Assembly: GCF_004124325.1 (NCBI RefSeq)
Contig: NZ_QBDT01000001.1
Span: forward strand, 5,022,001-5,086,000
Length of the DNA stretch: 64,000 nucleotides
Direction of reading: 5' to 3'
Source of the DNA: Streptomyces sp. L2
Lineage (GTDB): Bacteria > Actinomycetota > Actinomycetes > Streptomycetales > Streptomycetaceae
Below, in pieces: positions 1 through 7,584 of the stretch. The translations under genes were made by a program, and so were the position numbers. Position 1 is the first letter of the stretch. Every line of letters begins with the position of its first letter. Below the pieces are notes generated by a model. The model made no database searches, had not been told where the DNA came from, and was given only the letters and a program-made list of their open reading frames with translations.

Positions 1-150
1 GCCGGCCTGCTTGCGCCACTGCTGCGCGGCGGCCCCGCCCGCGACGGCCAGGACGACCCCGCCGAGCTGCCGCTTCTTGGTCCAGCGGGCAACGCCGTAC
101 CCCCCGACAAGACCACCGGCGGCAACCACCGCGCTGGGAACCCTGGCCAT
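1..150 (-). CDS. Small conserved protein, 3' end cut by window edge
   Basis: The frame starts at an ATG (positions 150-148) behind a strong AGGAGG site seven bases upstream and runs off the left edge, so about 50 residues are visible (begins MARVPSAVVAAGGLVGGYGV). The visible part has a glycine/alanine-rich segment, a basic WTKKRQ stretch and a second hydrophobic segment, suggesting a small membrane-associated protein. I do not recognise a function. It lies downstream of, and on the same strand as, the serine hydrolase gene, so it may be its operon partner. Confidence 0.55.
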   Translation of the reverse strand, partial: MARVPSAVVAAGGLVGGYGVARWTKKRQLGGVVLAVAGGAAAQQWRKQAG

Positions 151-241
151 TGAGCGCCTCCTCGTACCTCTTCGTGTCTCTGACCCGAGGCTAACCCCGC
201 ACCAACCCGGACGGACGTGGGGGCGGCCTCGACGACCGCAG

Positions 242-1435
242 TCAGCGCAGCGCGCTGCGTACGGCGTCGACGAGCGCCCCCGCGCGAGGGTCCTCGGCGC
301 CTTCGATCACGTGGTTCATCACATAGCCGAAGCCGACCCGGTGCACGGGGTCGGCGAAGGCGAGCGATCCGCCCCGGCCGGGGTGGCCGAAGGCGCTGGA
401 CCCGGTCAGCGGAGCGCCGTCGGTGGGCAGCATGTACCCGGCGCCGAAACGGGACGGCATCACCAGCACCTGGTCCTTCCCGGAGGCCTGTTCCTCGGTC
501 GCCGCCGCAAGCGTCTCCGGGCTGAACAGCCGTACGCCGTCCACCTCGCCGATCAGCGCGGCGTACATGCGGGCCAGTCCGCGCGCGGTGCCGATGCCGT
601 TGGAGGCCGGCAGCTCCGCGGCCTGCACCTCGGGCGAGTTGAAGTCGATCTCGGCCGGATCGGTGACCGCGAACGCCCTGTTCGTCAGCGAGTCCGGGTC
701 ACCCAGGGCGGCGACCATCTCGCGGAACTCCTCGGGGACCGACTCCAGCGGTACGGCACCGAGGTCCGTGTCCGGCTTCTTGTACACCATGCGGCTGACG
801 CGACCGCGCTCTGCTTCGGGCAGCCCGATGAAGAAGTCCACCCCGAGAGGAGCGGCGACCTCTTCCGCGAAGAACTGGCCGGGGGTACGACCGGACACCC
901 GCCGTATCACTTCACCGACCAGCCAGCCCCAGGTCCGCCCGTGGTACCCGTGCGCAGTCCCCGGAGTCCACTGCGGCTGCTGAGCGGCCAGCGCGTCCAC
1001 GATCGGCGTCCAGGCCAAGGCCTCACCCAGCGGCACCGGTCGGTCCAGCGCGACCACCCCGGCCTGGTGGGACAACAGCCACCGCAGAGGTATCTCCCCC
1101 TTGCCGCCCGCGGCGAACTCGGGCCAGTACCGGGCCACCGGCGCGTCCAGGTCCAGCAGACCGCGCTGCACCAGCAGATGCGCGGCGGTCGCGGTGACCC
1201 CCTTCGTCGCCGAGTACACCAGTTGCAACGTGTCCCGCTCCCAGGGCCGCTGGTTGCCGTTGCCGTTCCCGGGATCGGCGACCCCGCCCCACAGATCCAC
1301 CACCGGCCGCCCGTCCACGTACACGCACACCGCGGCCCCGATGTCCCCGTGCCGCGCGAAGTTCTCCGCGAACGCCTCCCGCACACCCTCGAACCCGCCG
1401 GCGACCTCACCCTTGATCATCGTCATGCAGCCCAT
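242..1435 (-). CDS. Class C beta-lactamase-like serine hydrolase (EstB type)
   Basis: The 397-residue product belongs to the beta-lactamase/esterase family (PF00144), whose members hydrolyse esters, beta-lactams or D-peptides through a Ser-x-x-Lys nucleophile. The motif is visible as YSATKG near residue 75, a tyrosine motif sits in GYHGRTWGW and a late HPGRGG matches the C-terminal H/K-x-G box. No signal peptide is seen, so it is probably cytoplasmic and more likely an esterase than a resistance enzyme. The frame is open further upstream, but that part looks non-native. I chose the ATG at 1435; ATGs at 1426 and 1420 are equally possible because no clear ribosome site decides. Confidence 0.85.
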   Translation of the reverse strand: MGCMTMIKGEVAGGFEGVREAFAENFARHGDIGAAVCVYVDGRPVVDLWGGVADPGNGNGNQRPWERDTLQLVYSATKGVTATAAHLLVQRGLLDLDAPVARYWPEFAAGGKGEIPLRWLLSHQAGVVALDRPVPLGEALAWTPIVDALAAQQPQWTPGTAHGYHGRTWGWLVGEVIRRVSGRTPGQFFAEEVAAPLGVDFFIGLPEAERGRVSRMVYKKPDTDLGAVPLESVPEEFREMVAALGDPDSLTNRAFAVTDPAEIDFNSPEVQAAELPASNGIGTARGLARMYAALIGEVDGVRLFSPETLAAATEEQASGKDQVLVMPSRFGAGYMLPTDGAPLTGSSAFGHPGRGGSLAFADPVHRVGFGYVMNHVIEGAEDPRAGALVDAVRSALR

Positions 1436-1503
1436 CGTGGCACTTGTCGCAACGGGAATGTCGGCTCTTGCGGATGCCGGCCAAGGCGGCCGAGATCCGC
1501 CGC

Positions 1504-2097
1504 TCAGGGGTCGGGCCACGCAGCCGCCGCAAAGGCCCGAAGATCCGGAACCCGGGAACCCGAGACACCCTCCGAGGCCGACTCGTCATGGACCCAGCAC
1601 ACTTGCTCCGGTGCACCGTCCCCCGTGTCGAAGAGGCAGCACACCGCACCACTGGCGGCAGCGAGCCCGGTGAACGTCTCCCTGATGCGCCCTGACCGCG
1701 CGAACAAGCGGCTCATCCCCGACGTCGCCGCCCAGAACTCCATCTCCGTGTAACGAGGGTGCGCCCAGGACGCGAACCGGATCGTCAGGTAGACGTACCC
1801 GATCTGGACCCGTCCGTCCTCCCCGGGATCGGGGCCGGACGTCTCGCAGTACTCGCGCAGTGCGTCATCGAGGTCGAACATGATGGACGTATCGAGCTCG
1901 ACCGTCTCGCCTGCGGAGCAGTCGACGGGATCGCTCTTGAAGCCGGATGTGAACGGGAGCGAGACCCGATCACCACCGGGCAGCGCGACCTCCAGCGACG
2001 GCCGCCGGCCCGGTGGCGCCAGCCTGGCCAGCCGGACGAGCGCCCCGGCGACGTTCCGGGGAGGCAGATAGATGCTGTAGCTGTAGATCAGCCCCAT
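1504..2097 (-). CDS. Hypothetical protein, 197 aa
   Basis: The start (MGLIYSYSIYLPPR) is chosen because AGAGGGGAA precedes the ATG at an ideal distance; the frame is open further up but lacks coding character. The protein is acidic, mostly beta-strand in pattern, with a central segment (FDLDDALREYCETSG) and a late block of aromatic residues and cysteines. No signal peptide or membrane segment is present. It resembles uncharacterised Streptomyces proteins of similar length, but I cannot assign a role. The serine hydrolase follows about 70 bases downstream on the same strand. Confidence 0.65.
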   Translation of the reverse strand: MGLIYSYSIYLPPRNVAGALVRLARLAPPGRRPSLEVALPGGDRVSLPFTSGFKSDPVDCSAGETVELDTSIMFDLDDALREYCETSGPDPGEDGRVQIGYVYLTIRFASWAHPRYTEMEFWAATSGMSRLFARSGRIRETFTGLAAASGAVCCLFDTGDGAPEQVCWVHDESASEGVSGSRVPDLRAFAAAAWPDP

Positions 2098-2267
2098 GTT
2101 CCCCTCTACGGGTAGCTCGACAGAATCGCAGCACCTGCCCACGCCCCGGCCCGAGGCGCCTGCCGATTTCGGCGCACCAGCATCCGGTACGGCTCCGGAA
2201 GGACGACACCGTTCTCCGCCTCCCACGCCGCAGTGGCCTCACGTGTTGGTCATGCCGGCATCGGGTT

Positions 2268-2285
2268 TATGCGAGTACACGCATA
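2268..2285. promoter_or_regulatory. Candidate operator, perfect inverted repeat TATGCG-N6-CGCATA
   Basis: Perfect six-base arms with a six-base spacer lie about 90 bases upstream of the 71-aa gene that opens the DUF6879/XRE operon, in an A/T-richer stretch between divergent genes. Regulators of this class commonly bind such sites near their own promoter. Binding by the XRE protein encoded at 3081-3914 is inference. Confidence 0.4.
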
Positions 2286-2372
2286 GTCGCGTTCATGCAT
2301 GGACGATGCGTGCAGTCCCCTCTAGCGTCTTGTACAGACGGCCCAATCGTGGCCAGGGCAAGGGGGTTTGGC

Positions 2373-2588
2373 ATGTCCGAGCGTTCGGCTCTCACCCGAC
2401 TCACGGGCAACGGTAACGGCAACGGAGAGTGCGGAGAGAAGGACTGCCCGAACGTGTACCGCACGGGGACCGGTTCGTTCGTTGTGCAGGGCGACGTGTC
2501 CGACGCCTTCACCCCGCCCGCAGGCGAAGGGATCGTGGAAATCCCCGAGTCGGTCCTCAGGGAGGCTTTCCGTGCACTTGGATGGTGA
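2373..2588 (+). CDS. Small XRE-locus protein, 71 aa
   Basis: The product begins MSERSALTRLTGNGNGN, carries a CGEKDCPNVYRT segment with two closely spaced cysteines, and ends in a hydrophilic IPESVLREAF helix. Similar short proteins are widespread next to Scr1-type XRE regulators in Streptomyces and have no assigned biochemical role. It opens a three-gene unit: the DUF6879 gene starts 17 bases before this gene ends, which implies translational coupling. The GNGNGN stretch gives a short GGYAAC-type repeat in the DNA. Confidence 0.7.
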   Translation: MSERSALTRLTGNGNGNGECGEKDCPNVYRTGTGSFVVQGDVSDAFTPPAGEGIVEIPESVLREAFRALGW

Positions 2589-3084
2589 CGTGTGGAACGA
2601 ATGTTTCGACTCCATGGAGCGAGAGGCCTGGCGGCTCGAAACACTGCCCGCCTACACGATGCCTCAGGAAGCGGAGAGACTGAAGCGATTTCTCGCGGGG
2701 GAAAAGTCGCCTGACGACTACAACTCGGTCTGGATGGACGAGGTGCGACAGTGGACCTCGGTTGGAAAGAGGGTGGGCAGGGTTCATGTCGTGACCCGTC
2801 CCCTCTCCGATTACCTTCGGTTCGAGTTCGAGTACTACTACCGCCACCACGTGAAGGCAGGCGAGGACATTCGCATTCTCGACCTCACTGACCGCGAGAA
2901 CCCGGGGCTGCCCGATCAGGACTTCTGGATTTTCGACGAGTCCAAGGTGGTCCTGATGAACTATCGGGCGGATGGCAGTCAGATGAACCGCGAGTTGTAT
3001 GAGGGAAACCCCGATCCGTACCGGCAGTGGAAGCAGATCGCCATGACGGAAGCCGTCCCGTTCCTGGAGTACGTGAGCGGGTGA
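2572..3084 (+). CDS. DUF6879 family protein
   Basis: The 170-residue product matches the DUF6879 family of Actinobacteria. It has an N-terminal helix-rich part (FDSMEREAWRLET) and a conserved core reading GRVHVVTRPLSDYLRFEFEY, followed by DFWIFDESKVVLMNY. I selected the GTG at 2572 because GGGAGG sits six bases upstream. It overlaps the preceding gene by 17 bases and the following XRE gene by GTGA, so the three are almost certainly one transcript. DUF6879 proteins are recurrent partners of XRE/DUF5753 regulators in Streptomyces. Their biochemical role is unknown; a toxin-antitoxin-like or signalling role has been suggested only from gene neighbourhood. Confidence 0.85.
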   Translation: MHLDGDVWNECFDSMEREAWRLETLPAYTMPQEAERLKRFLAGEKSPDDYNSVWMDEVRQWTSVGKRVGRVHVVTRPLSDYLRFEFEYYYRHHVKAGEDIRILDLTDRENPGLPDQDFWIFDESKVVLMNYRADGSQMNRELYEGNPDPYRQWKQIAMTEAVPFLEYVSG

Positions 3085-3914
3085 CGATCGACCCACAGCG
3101 GCAGGGGCGGCCGGGACAGGAACTGGCAGCCCTGCTGAAAGATCTACGCAAGCGAGCCGGCCTCACCGGGGACCGGCTCGCTCGACGTTGCAACATGTCC
3201 CAGTCGAAGATCAGCCGGATCGAGAACGGAAAGGCACAACCCACACTTGTCGATCTGGAGCGGATCCTCCGGGCGGTCGTCGCTCCACCGGAGGTCATCG
3301 AGGAGGTCGCTGCCCTCGCGAGGCTGGCCAACACCGAATGGCAGGATCTTCGGTCGCTTCGCCGCAAGGGCCTGGAGAAGAAGCAGAGTGAGCTGGCCGC
3401 TCTGGAATCCTCATGTACCGAGTTCCGGTTCTTCTTGCTGTCCATGATTACCGGGTTGCTGTCGACTCCTGAGTACATCCGGGCAAGCCTTGCCAACTCG
3501 CCGACTGATGTGAGCAAGACGATCACCAGGAAGCTGGAGCGACAAGAGGTTCTTTACGACACGAGGAAGCGGTTCACCTTCATTCTCACTGAACAGGCGG
3601 TGAGGTGGCCGCTGTTGCCTCCGGCTGCAATGGCGTTGCAGATCGACCGGCTGGCCTCCCTCACTCGCATGACCAACGTGAAGCTCGGAGTTATCCCGAT
3701 GGCGGGATACAAGCCGATGGCTCCGATGGACACTTTCACCATCTATGACAACATTCTGACCACCGTGGAGAACACCACAGGTGTCGTCGTTCTGAGAGAC
3801 CCGCGCGACATCTCAATGCACCTGGAACTCTTTTCCACACTGAGAAGTTATGCGGTGTTCGAGGATGAAGCCAGAGAACTGTTGGCGGAGTGGTCCGCTG
3901 CCTTTCGCGCATGA
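3081..3914 (+). CDS. XRE regulator with Scr1/DUF5753 domain
   Basis: This 277-residue protein has an N-terminal Cro/C1-type helix-turn-helix (about residues 15-65, core CNMSQSKISRIENGKAQPT) and a C-terminal DUF5753 (Scr1_TA_antitoxin) domain, visible as LLSTPEYIRASLA, ILTEQAVRW and VVVLRDPRDI. Such proteins are pleiotropic regulators in Streptomyces (the AbaA/WhiJ-like group). The GTG start overlaps the DUF6879 stop. The inverted repeat at 2268-2285 is a plausible autoregulatory site. The gene immediately precedes the peptide/JmjC cassette on the same strand, with a 142-base gap, so it might also control that unit. Confidence 0.9.
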   Translation: MTIDPQRQGRPGQELAALLKDLRKRAGLTGDRLARRCNMSQSKISRIENGKAQPTLVDLERILRAVVAPPEVIEEVAALARLANTEWQDLRSLRRKGLEKKQSELAALESSCTEFRFFLLSMITGLLSTPEYIRASLANSPTDVSKTITRKLERQEVLYDTRKRFTFILTEQAVRWPLLPPAAMALQIDRLASLTRMTNVKLGVIPMAGYKPMAPMDTFTIYDNILTTVENTTGVVVLRDPRDISMHLELFSTLRSYAVFEDEARELLAEWSAAFRA

Positions 3915-4056
3915 TCTTTAGTCCATGACAAGCATAAACCAGACAAACGCCGACTCTCGGGTCAATGATTCTCTCCATGGCGGCGACAGCAGGACCCAGA
4001 AAGCTGCTTCCCGCCCAGATCGCAGTGGGAGTTCCCGAGAAGAGAGAGGCAACTCG

Positions 4057-4194
4057 ATGATGGAAGAACGCACCGGTGCGACGGCCCCCCAGGAGGGCGG
4101 CCTGATCGTCGCGAAGCGCAGGATCGTAGCCGCGCGGACGCGTGCCGAGCAGGAGTCAGACGTCAGCAGCGGCCGTTCCGACGGCAACGACTGA
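4057..4194 (+). CDS. Putative modified-peptide precursor, 45 aa
   Basis: The short frame starts at ATGATG behind GAGAGG and ends 14 bases before the JmjC gene. The product begins MMEERTGATAPQEGG, has a basic middle (LIVAKRRIVAARTRAEQE) and an acidic/serine-rich tail (SDVSSGRSDGND). There is no signal peptide and no cysteine. A Gly-Gly pair at residues 14-15 could separate leader from core, but no dedicated peptidase or exporter is visible. Size, position at the head of a coupled operon of tailoring-type enzymes, and low complexity argue for a substrate peptide. Alternatively it is a small accessory protein. The frame is open back to 3925 without a better start. Confidence 0.55.
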   Translation: MMEERTGATAPQEGGLIVAKRRIVAARTRAEQESDVSSGRSDGND

Positions 4195-4208
4195 CGGGAG
4201 CGCCCGCG

Positions 4209-5396
4209 ATGCTTGACGCAGCCTCGTGGGCGGGGCGCCTGGGCGGGGACAGGTTCCTCGCCCAGACGTACCACCGCTCCTACGCGCACTTTGCCGGTGC
4301 CGCCGACGCGGCAGCCCTGTTCTCCTGGGACGACCTGAACCGGATCATCGCCACGCAGCGCCTGGAACCGCCTCGACTGCGTCTGTCGGCCGACGGAGAG
4401 ATGGTCCCCCTTCAGCGTTACGCGGTGCCGACCACGAACCGGCGTGCGGTCACCTGGTCCCGTATTCAGCCGACCGAACTCCACGCCCAACTCAAGGCCG
4501 GAGCATCTCTCGTTCTTGACGCGGTGGAAAAGATCCATCCAGCCGTGAGCGTGGCGGCCGTGGGACTTGAACGGTTTCTCGGAACCTCGGTGCAGGCCAA
4601 CGTGTACGCGTCGTGGACCGAGCGAGAGGGCTTCGGCATGCATTGGGACGACCACGACGTGATCGTGGTTCAGGTGCACGGTTCCAAGCGCTGGCGTCTG
4701 TACGGCACGACTCGTGAGGCTCCCACATTCCGGGATGTCGAATCGCCCGAGCAGCCTGAGGGAGACCCGATGGCCGACCTCGTTCTAGCTCCCGGTGATG
4801 TGCTCTACTTGCCACGAGGCTGGTGGCACGCGGTCACCGCCGATCAAGGAACCGAATCGCTTCACCTGACCTTCGGGCTGGTCCCGCAAACCGGGGCCGA
4901 TCTACTGCTCTGGGCGGTGGATCAACTCCGGTCGTCCCTGACGCTGCGGAAGGACGTTCCGCGCTTCGGCTCGCTCACGGAACGGTCGGTCTTCCTTGAT
5001 GCGCTCCGCGGTGAGGTGGCCGGGAAGCTGGAGGACCCTCATCTGGTCGAGAGGTGGGCCGAATCGACCGACACCACCGACCTCGGCCATGCGATTCCCT
5101 CCCTCCCGTACGTGGACGGGGTCCCCGCGCGGAGGGAGATCACGGTCAGACTCACTGCTCCGCGGGGCCGCCTCTCGGCGAACAGTGCTCAGGGCACGGT
5201 GACCTTCTCGGCAGCAGGTACGGCGTGGGACCTGTCCGAGTCGGCGGCACCCCTGCTGGGTGCCCTGCTGACGAATCAGCCGGCCACCCTGGGAGAGCTC
5301 GCGGACTCGGCCGGACTGGAATTGAAGGACGTGGCCGAGTTGGTCACCGCCCTGATCGAGGGGCAGGCGGTCGCCGTCGTGGGGACGGCGCTGTGA
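4209..5396 (+). CDS. JmjC/cupin Fe(II)/2-oxoglutarate hydroxylase with PqqD-like C-terminus
   Basis: The 395-residue enzyme resembles the cupin_4 (RoxA/MINA-type) oxygenases that hydroxylate protein side chains using Fe(II), O2 and 2-oxoglutarate. The metal triad is visible as H145 and D147 in GMHWDDHD and H207 in LPRGWWHAV; K160 and R161 in HGSKRWRLYG are of the type that contacts the co-substrate. The last 80 or so residues (about 315-395) form a separate region, with a segment PLLGALLTNQPATLGELA that reads like the winged-helix/PqqD fold of RiPP recognition elements. That resemblance is by eye. It overlaps the next gene by GTGA. The enzyme probably modifies the 45-aa peptide or another protein target. 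Confidence 0.85.
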   Translation: MLDAASWAGRLGGDRFLAQTYHRSYAHFAGAADAAALFSWDDLNRIIATQRLEPPRLRLSADGEMVPLQRYAVPTTNRRAVTWSRIQPTELHAQLKAGASLVLDAVEKIHPAVSVAAVGLERFLGTSVQANVYASWTEREGFGMHWDDHDVIVVQVHGSKRWRLYGTTREAPTFRDVESPEQPEGDPMADLVLAPGDVLYLPRGWWHAVTADQGTESLHLTFGLVPQTGADLLLWAVDQLRSSLTLRKDVPRFGSLTERSVFLDALRGEVAGKLEDPHLVERWAESTDTTDLGHAIPSLPYVDGVPARREITVRLTAPRGRLSANSAQGTVTFSAAGTAWDLSESAAPLLGALLTNQPATLGELADSAGLELKDVAELVTALIEGQAVAVVGTAL

Positions 5397-6298
5397 CCGC
5401 CTCGTTGTCCCTGGGGACCTACCGTGTGCGTGCCGTCAGCGTGGCGGCGCGCACGGCCCTGTCCGCCGACAGTCCCTGGCTGGACACGGCGCCCAACTAC
5501 GCGCGTGGGCGGGCTCATGAGGTGCTGCGCCCGGTCCTGGAGGAGTACCCGACTGCCCGGGTCGCCACGAAGACCGGGTTCTTTACGGGAGAAGAGGGCC
5601 GTGCTGCCCGGGCCGCCGGCATGCTCAACCACGAGGTCGTGTCCGGTGGCCACAGCCTTGAGCCGGGCTTCGTCCGTTGGCAGACGGAGCGTTCGCTGGC
5701 CACGCTCGGTCGCGCCGAACTGGTTTTCGTGCACAACCCCGAGCAGCAGATGCACGGCCGTGACCGAGCCGCCCTCCATCGACGTACGCGGGAAGCCTTT
5801 GCCGTGCTGGAAGAATTCGCCCGAGAGGACCGGATCGATGGGTACGGCGTCGCCACATGGTCCGGCCTGCGTTCCGGGGCGTTCGACGTGGCCGACTTGA
5901 TCGCTCTGGCCAGGGAAGCGGCGGGTTCCGACGAACATCACTTCACTGGGTTGCAGATGCCGGTGAGCCTGGTCAGGGCCGAGCCCATCACACAGGCGCT
6001 CAAAGGCTGCGGGCCGCTGGTGCAGGCGAAGGACGCAGGACTGATCACGTTCGGCTCAGCACCTCTGCACGGTGGTGAGCTGCTGGAGGCCATGACGCCT
6101 GAACTGGTCGACTTCATCCGTCCTGGTCTGTCGGCCGCGGCCGCATGCGTCCTGGCCGCGGGATCATGTCCCGCCCTTGACGTCGTTCTTGCCTCCGCGA
6201 GCAGCCGCGAGCACTGGGACGATCTGGTCAATGCCCTGGCCGAGCCTTTGGCGGCCAGTGATCTCAGGAAGGTGACGGATGGACTCGCCTTTGAATGA
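5393..6298 (+). CDS. Aldo/keto reductase-like protein
   Basis: The 301-residue product has the aldo/keto reductase signature. The catalytic tetrad is readable as D31 and Y36 in WLDTAPNYARG, K60 in VATKTGFF and H114 in ELVFVHNPEQQ, at the usual family spacing. Expected chemistry is NAD(P)H-dependent reduction of a carbonyl, or the reverse oxidation. The barrel is complete in length. The GTG start lies inside the stop of the JmjC gene, and its own end overlaps the kinase-like gene by 20 bases, so the three enzymes should be made together. A hydroxylase followed by an oxidoreductase suggests stepwise oxidation of one substrate. Confidence 0.85.
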   Translation: MTASLSLGTYRVRAVSVAARTALSADSPWLDTAPNYARGRAHEVLRPVLEEYPTARVATKTGFFTGEEGRAARAAGMLNHEVVSGGHSLEPGFVRWQTERSLATLGRAELVFVHNPEQQMHGRDRAALHRRTREAFAVLEEFAREDRIDGYGVATWSGLRSGAFDVADLIALAREAAGSDEHHFTGLQMPVSLVRAEPITQALKGCGPLVQAKDAGLITFGSAPLHGGELLEAMTPELVDFIRPGLSAAAACVLAAGSCPALDVVLASASSREHWDDLVNALAEPLAASDLRKVTDGLAFE

Positions 6299-7133
6299 CG
6301 ACGTGCGAACCCTGATGGAGAGAGCCCACTACCGAGCGGCCAATGCCCTGGGCCTTTCGTGCACCGGTCCACCTGTGTGGGGCTTCCTCGGAGTCACTCT
6401 CGGACGGCGCGCGGGGAACCGGTGGCTGAGAGTGAGCCGTACGGTCAGAGCCAACGCAGGCAGGAGGCCGGGGGAAGGCACTGTCGGAGCGGCTGATCTG
6501 GTGCCCGAGGGTGTTCCGCGCCCCCGTCTGCACGCTGTCCACGACTGGACCGAAGGGGAGTGGGCGTTCGAGGCCGAAGTCCTTGATTACGTGGCCCAGT
6601 CCGTCGTGTCCCCGACCCGCGCCGACCTTGCTCACGATCCGCAGTTGCCGGACGGCTGGTGGGCTGACCTGCGCCAAGCCCTTGACCTGCTCGCTCAAGC
6701 GGAGGGCGTTAAGACCACGGTCCGGGACAGCTGGATCGAGCGTGCCTTCCCTCAGTTCCTCGGCATCCCGGCTCCGGCCGCAGTCGAACGTGTCACTGGC
6801 CATGGCGACCTGCATTGGGGCAATCTCACGACCGCGCCGCTGACCCTGCTGGACTGGGAGCGATGGGGCATGGTCCCGTTCGGCTACGATGCGGGCCTCC
6901 TGCATGCGAACAGCCTGCTCGTCCCGGACGCCGCAGCCCGCATCCGTGCCGAGTTCGAGGAGACCCTCGACACACCCGCCGGACGAATCGGGGAACTGTC
7001 CGCCCTTGCGGAGATGCTCCAAGCCGTAGCCCGTGGCTGGTACCCCGAGCTGGCCCCGTGCCTCGTCCACCGCGCGGAGGCTCTGACCGGCGTCCACCCA
7101 CCCCTTCCGGCGTACTCCGAAGTCACCGCGTGA
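6279..7133 (+). CDS. APH-family (aminoglycoside phosphotransferase-like) kinase
   Basis: The 284-residue protein carries the phosphotransferase catalytic loop GHGDLHWGN (H175, D177, N182) and the metal-binding LDWERWG (D192), as in APH and choline/homoserine kinase families. The N-terminal lobe is short and poorly conserved: I see no clear glycine loop, though the segment around residues 34-55 may supply the ATP-binding lysine or arginine. The start at 6279 gives a 20-base overlap with the reductase gene. In this context it may phosphorylate a peptide hydroxyl or a small molecule rather than act in antibiotic resistance. It is the last gene before a strong hairpin. Confidence 0.8.
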   Translation: MDSPLNDDVRTLMERAHYRAANALGLSCTGPPVWGFLGVTLGRRAGNRWLRVSRTVRANAGRRPGEGTVGAADLVPEGVPRPRLHAVHDWTEGEWAFEAEVLDYVAQSVVSPTRADLAHDPQLPDGWWADLRQALDLLAQAEGVKTTVRDSWIERAFPQFLGIPAPAAVERVTGHGDLHWGNLTTAPLTLLDWERWGMVPFGYDAGLLHANSLLVPDAAARIRAEFEETLDTPAGRIGELSALAEMLQAVARGWYPELAPCLVHRAEALTGVHPPLPAYSEVTA

Positions 7134-7181
7134 CAGTTTTGCCCCCACTGGGCTCACCACTCCGAAGCCGCGCGCGGCCTG

Positions 7182-7227
7182 GCTCAGCCTGCCCCGGTCA
7201 GGGCCGCCGGCTGGGGGCAGGCTGAGC
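7182..7227 (+). terminator. Terminator-like hairpin after the peptide/JmjC operon
   Basis: Perfect 14-base arms (GCTCAGCCTGCCCC at 7182-7195 and its complement at 7214-7227) enclose an 18-base loop, 48 bases after the kinase stop codon. There is no T-tract, which is common for Streptomyces terminators. Confidence 0.65.
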
Positions 7228-7290
7228 ACCACGAAGGAACCTCCAGGGCCGTCGGCCGGGGGCAGACTGAGCACCACGAAGGACCCTCTG
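7201..7290. repeat. 45-bp direct tandem repeat, two copies
   Basis: Units 7201-7245 and 7246-7290 differ at only about six positions; the shared core is CAGRCTGAGCACCACGAAGG. The first unit contains the right arm of the hairpin at 7182-7227, so the duplication places a second potential pairing arm downstream. The region up to 7584 has no other gene that I can support. Confidence 0.7.
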
Positions 7291-7584
7291 ACACCGCCCG
7301 ACCGAATGAATCGCCCGTCAATTGCCCGCGCCGTAGCGGCAGCCGCTCTCAAACTCGGCCCGTGCGGCGCCCGAGGGTACGGCTTCCAGTCTGAATTCGA
7401 GGGGTCCGAGGCCGGGTGCACGGGGCGGATGAAGCGGGGTTCGCGCCAATGTCAGGGGTCAGTGCTGGTGGGGCGATCGGGGTTCAGCCAAGCCTGCGAG
7501 GCGCGTCTCCTGCGCCCTGATATCGAACTAGAGTTCCCCTGTTGCCGGATCGACCGACCGGCATCACAACGGGAGGGAACACCT

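Noticed and set aside
242..1435. Beta-lactam resistance determinant
   Set aside because: The protein lacks a signal peptide and resembles esterase-type family members; a resistance role is not supported.
5054..5392. Upstream extension of the aldo/keto reductase frame
   Set aside because: It overlaps the JmjC coding sequence; the GTG at 5393 overlapping the JmjC stop gives a normal-length enzyme with correct tetrad spacing.
6279..7133. Aminoglycoside resistance gene
   Set aside because: Only the generic APH catalytic motifs are present, and it is embedded in the peptide/JmjC operon, so an antibiotic substrate is not supported.
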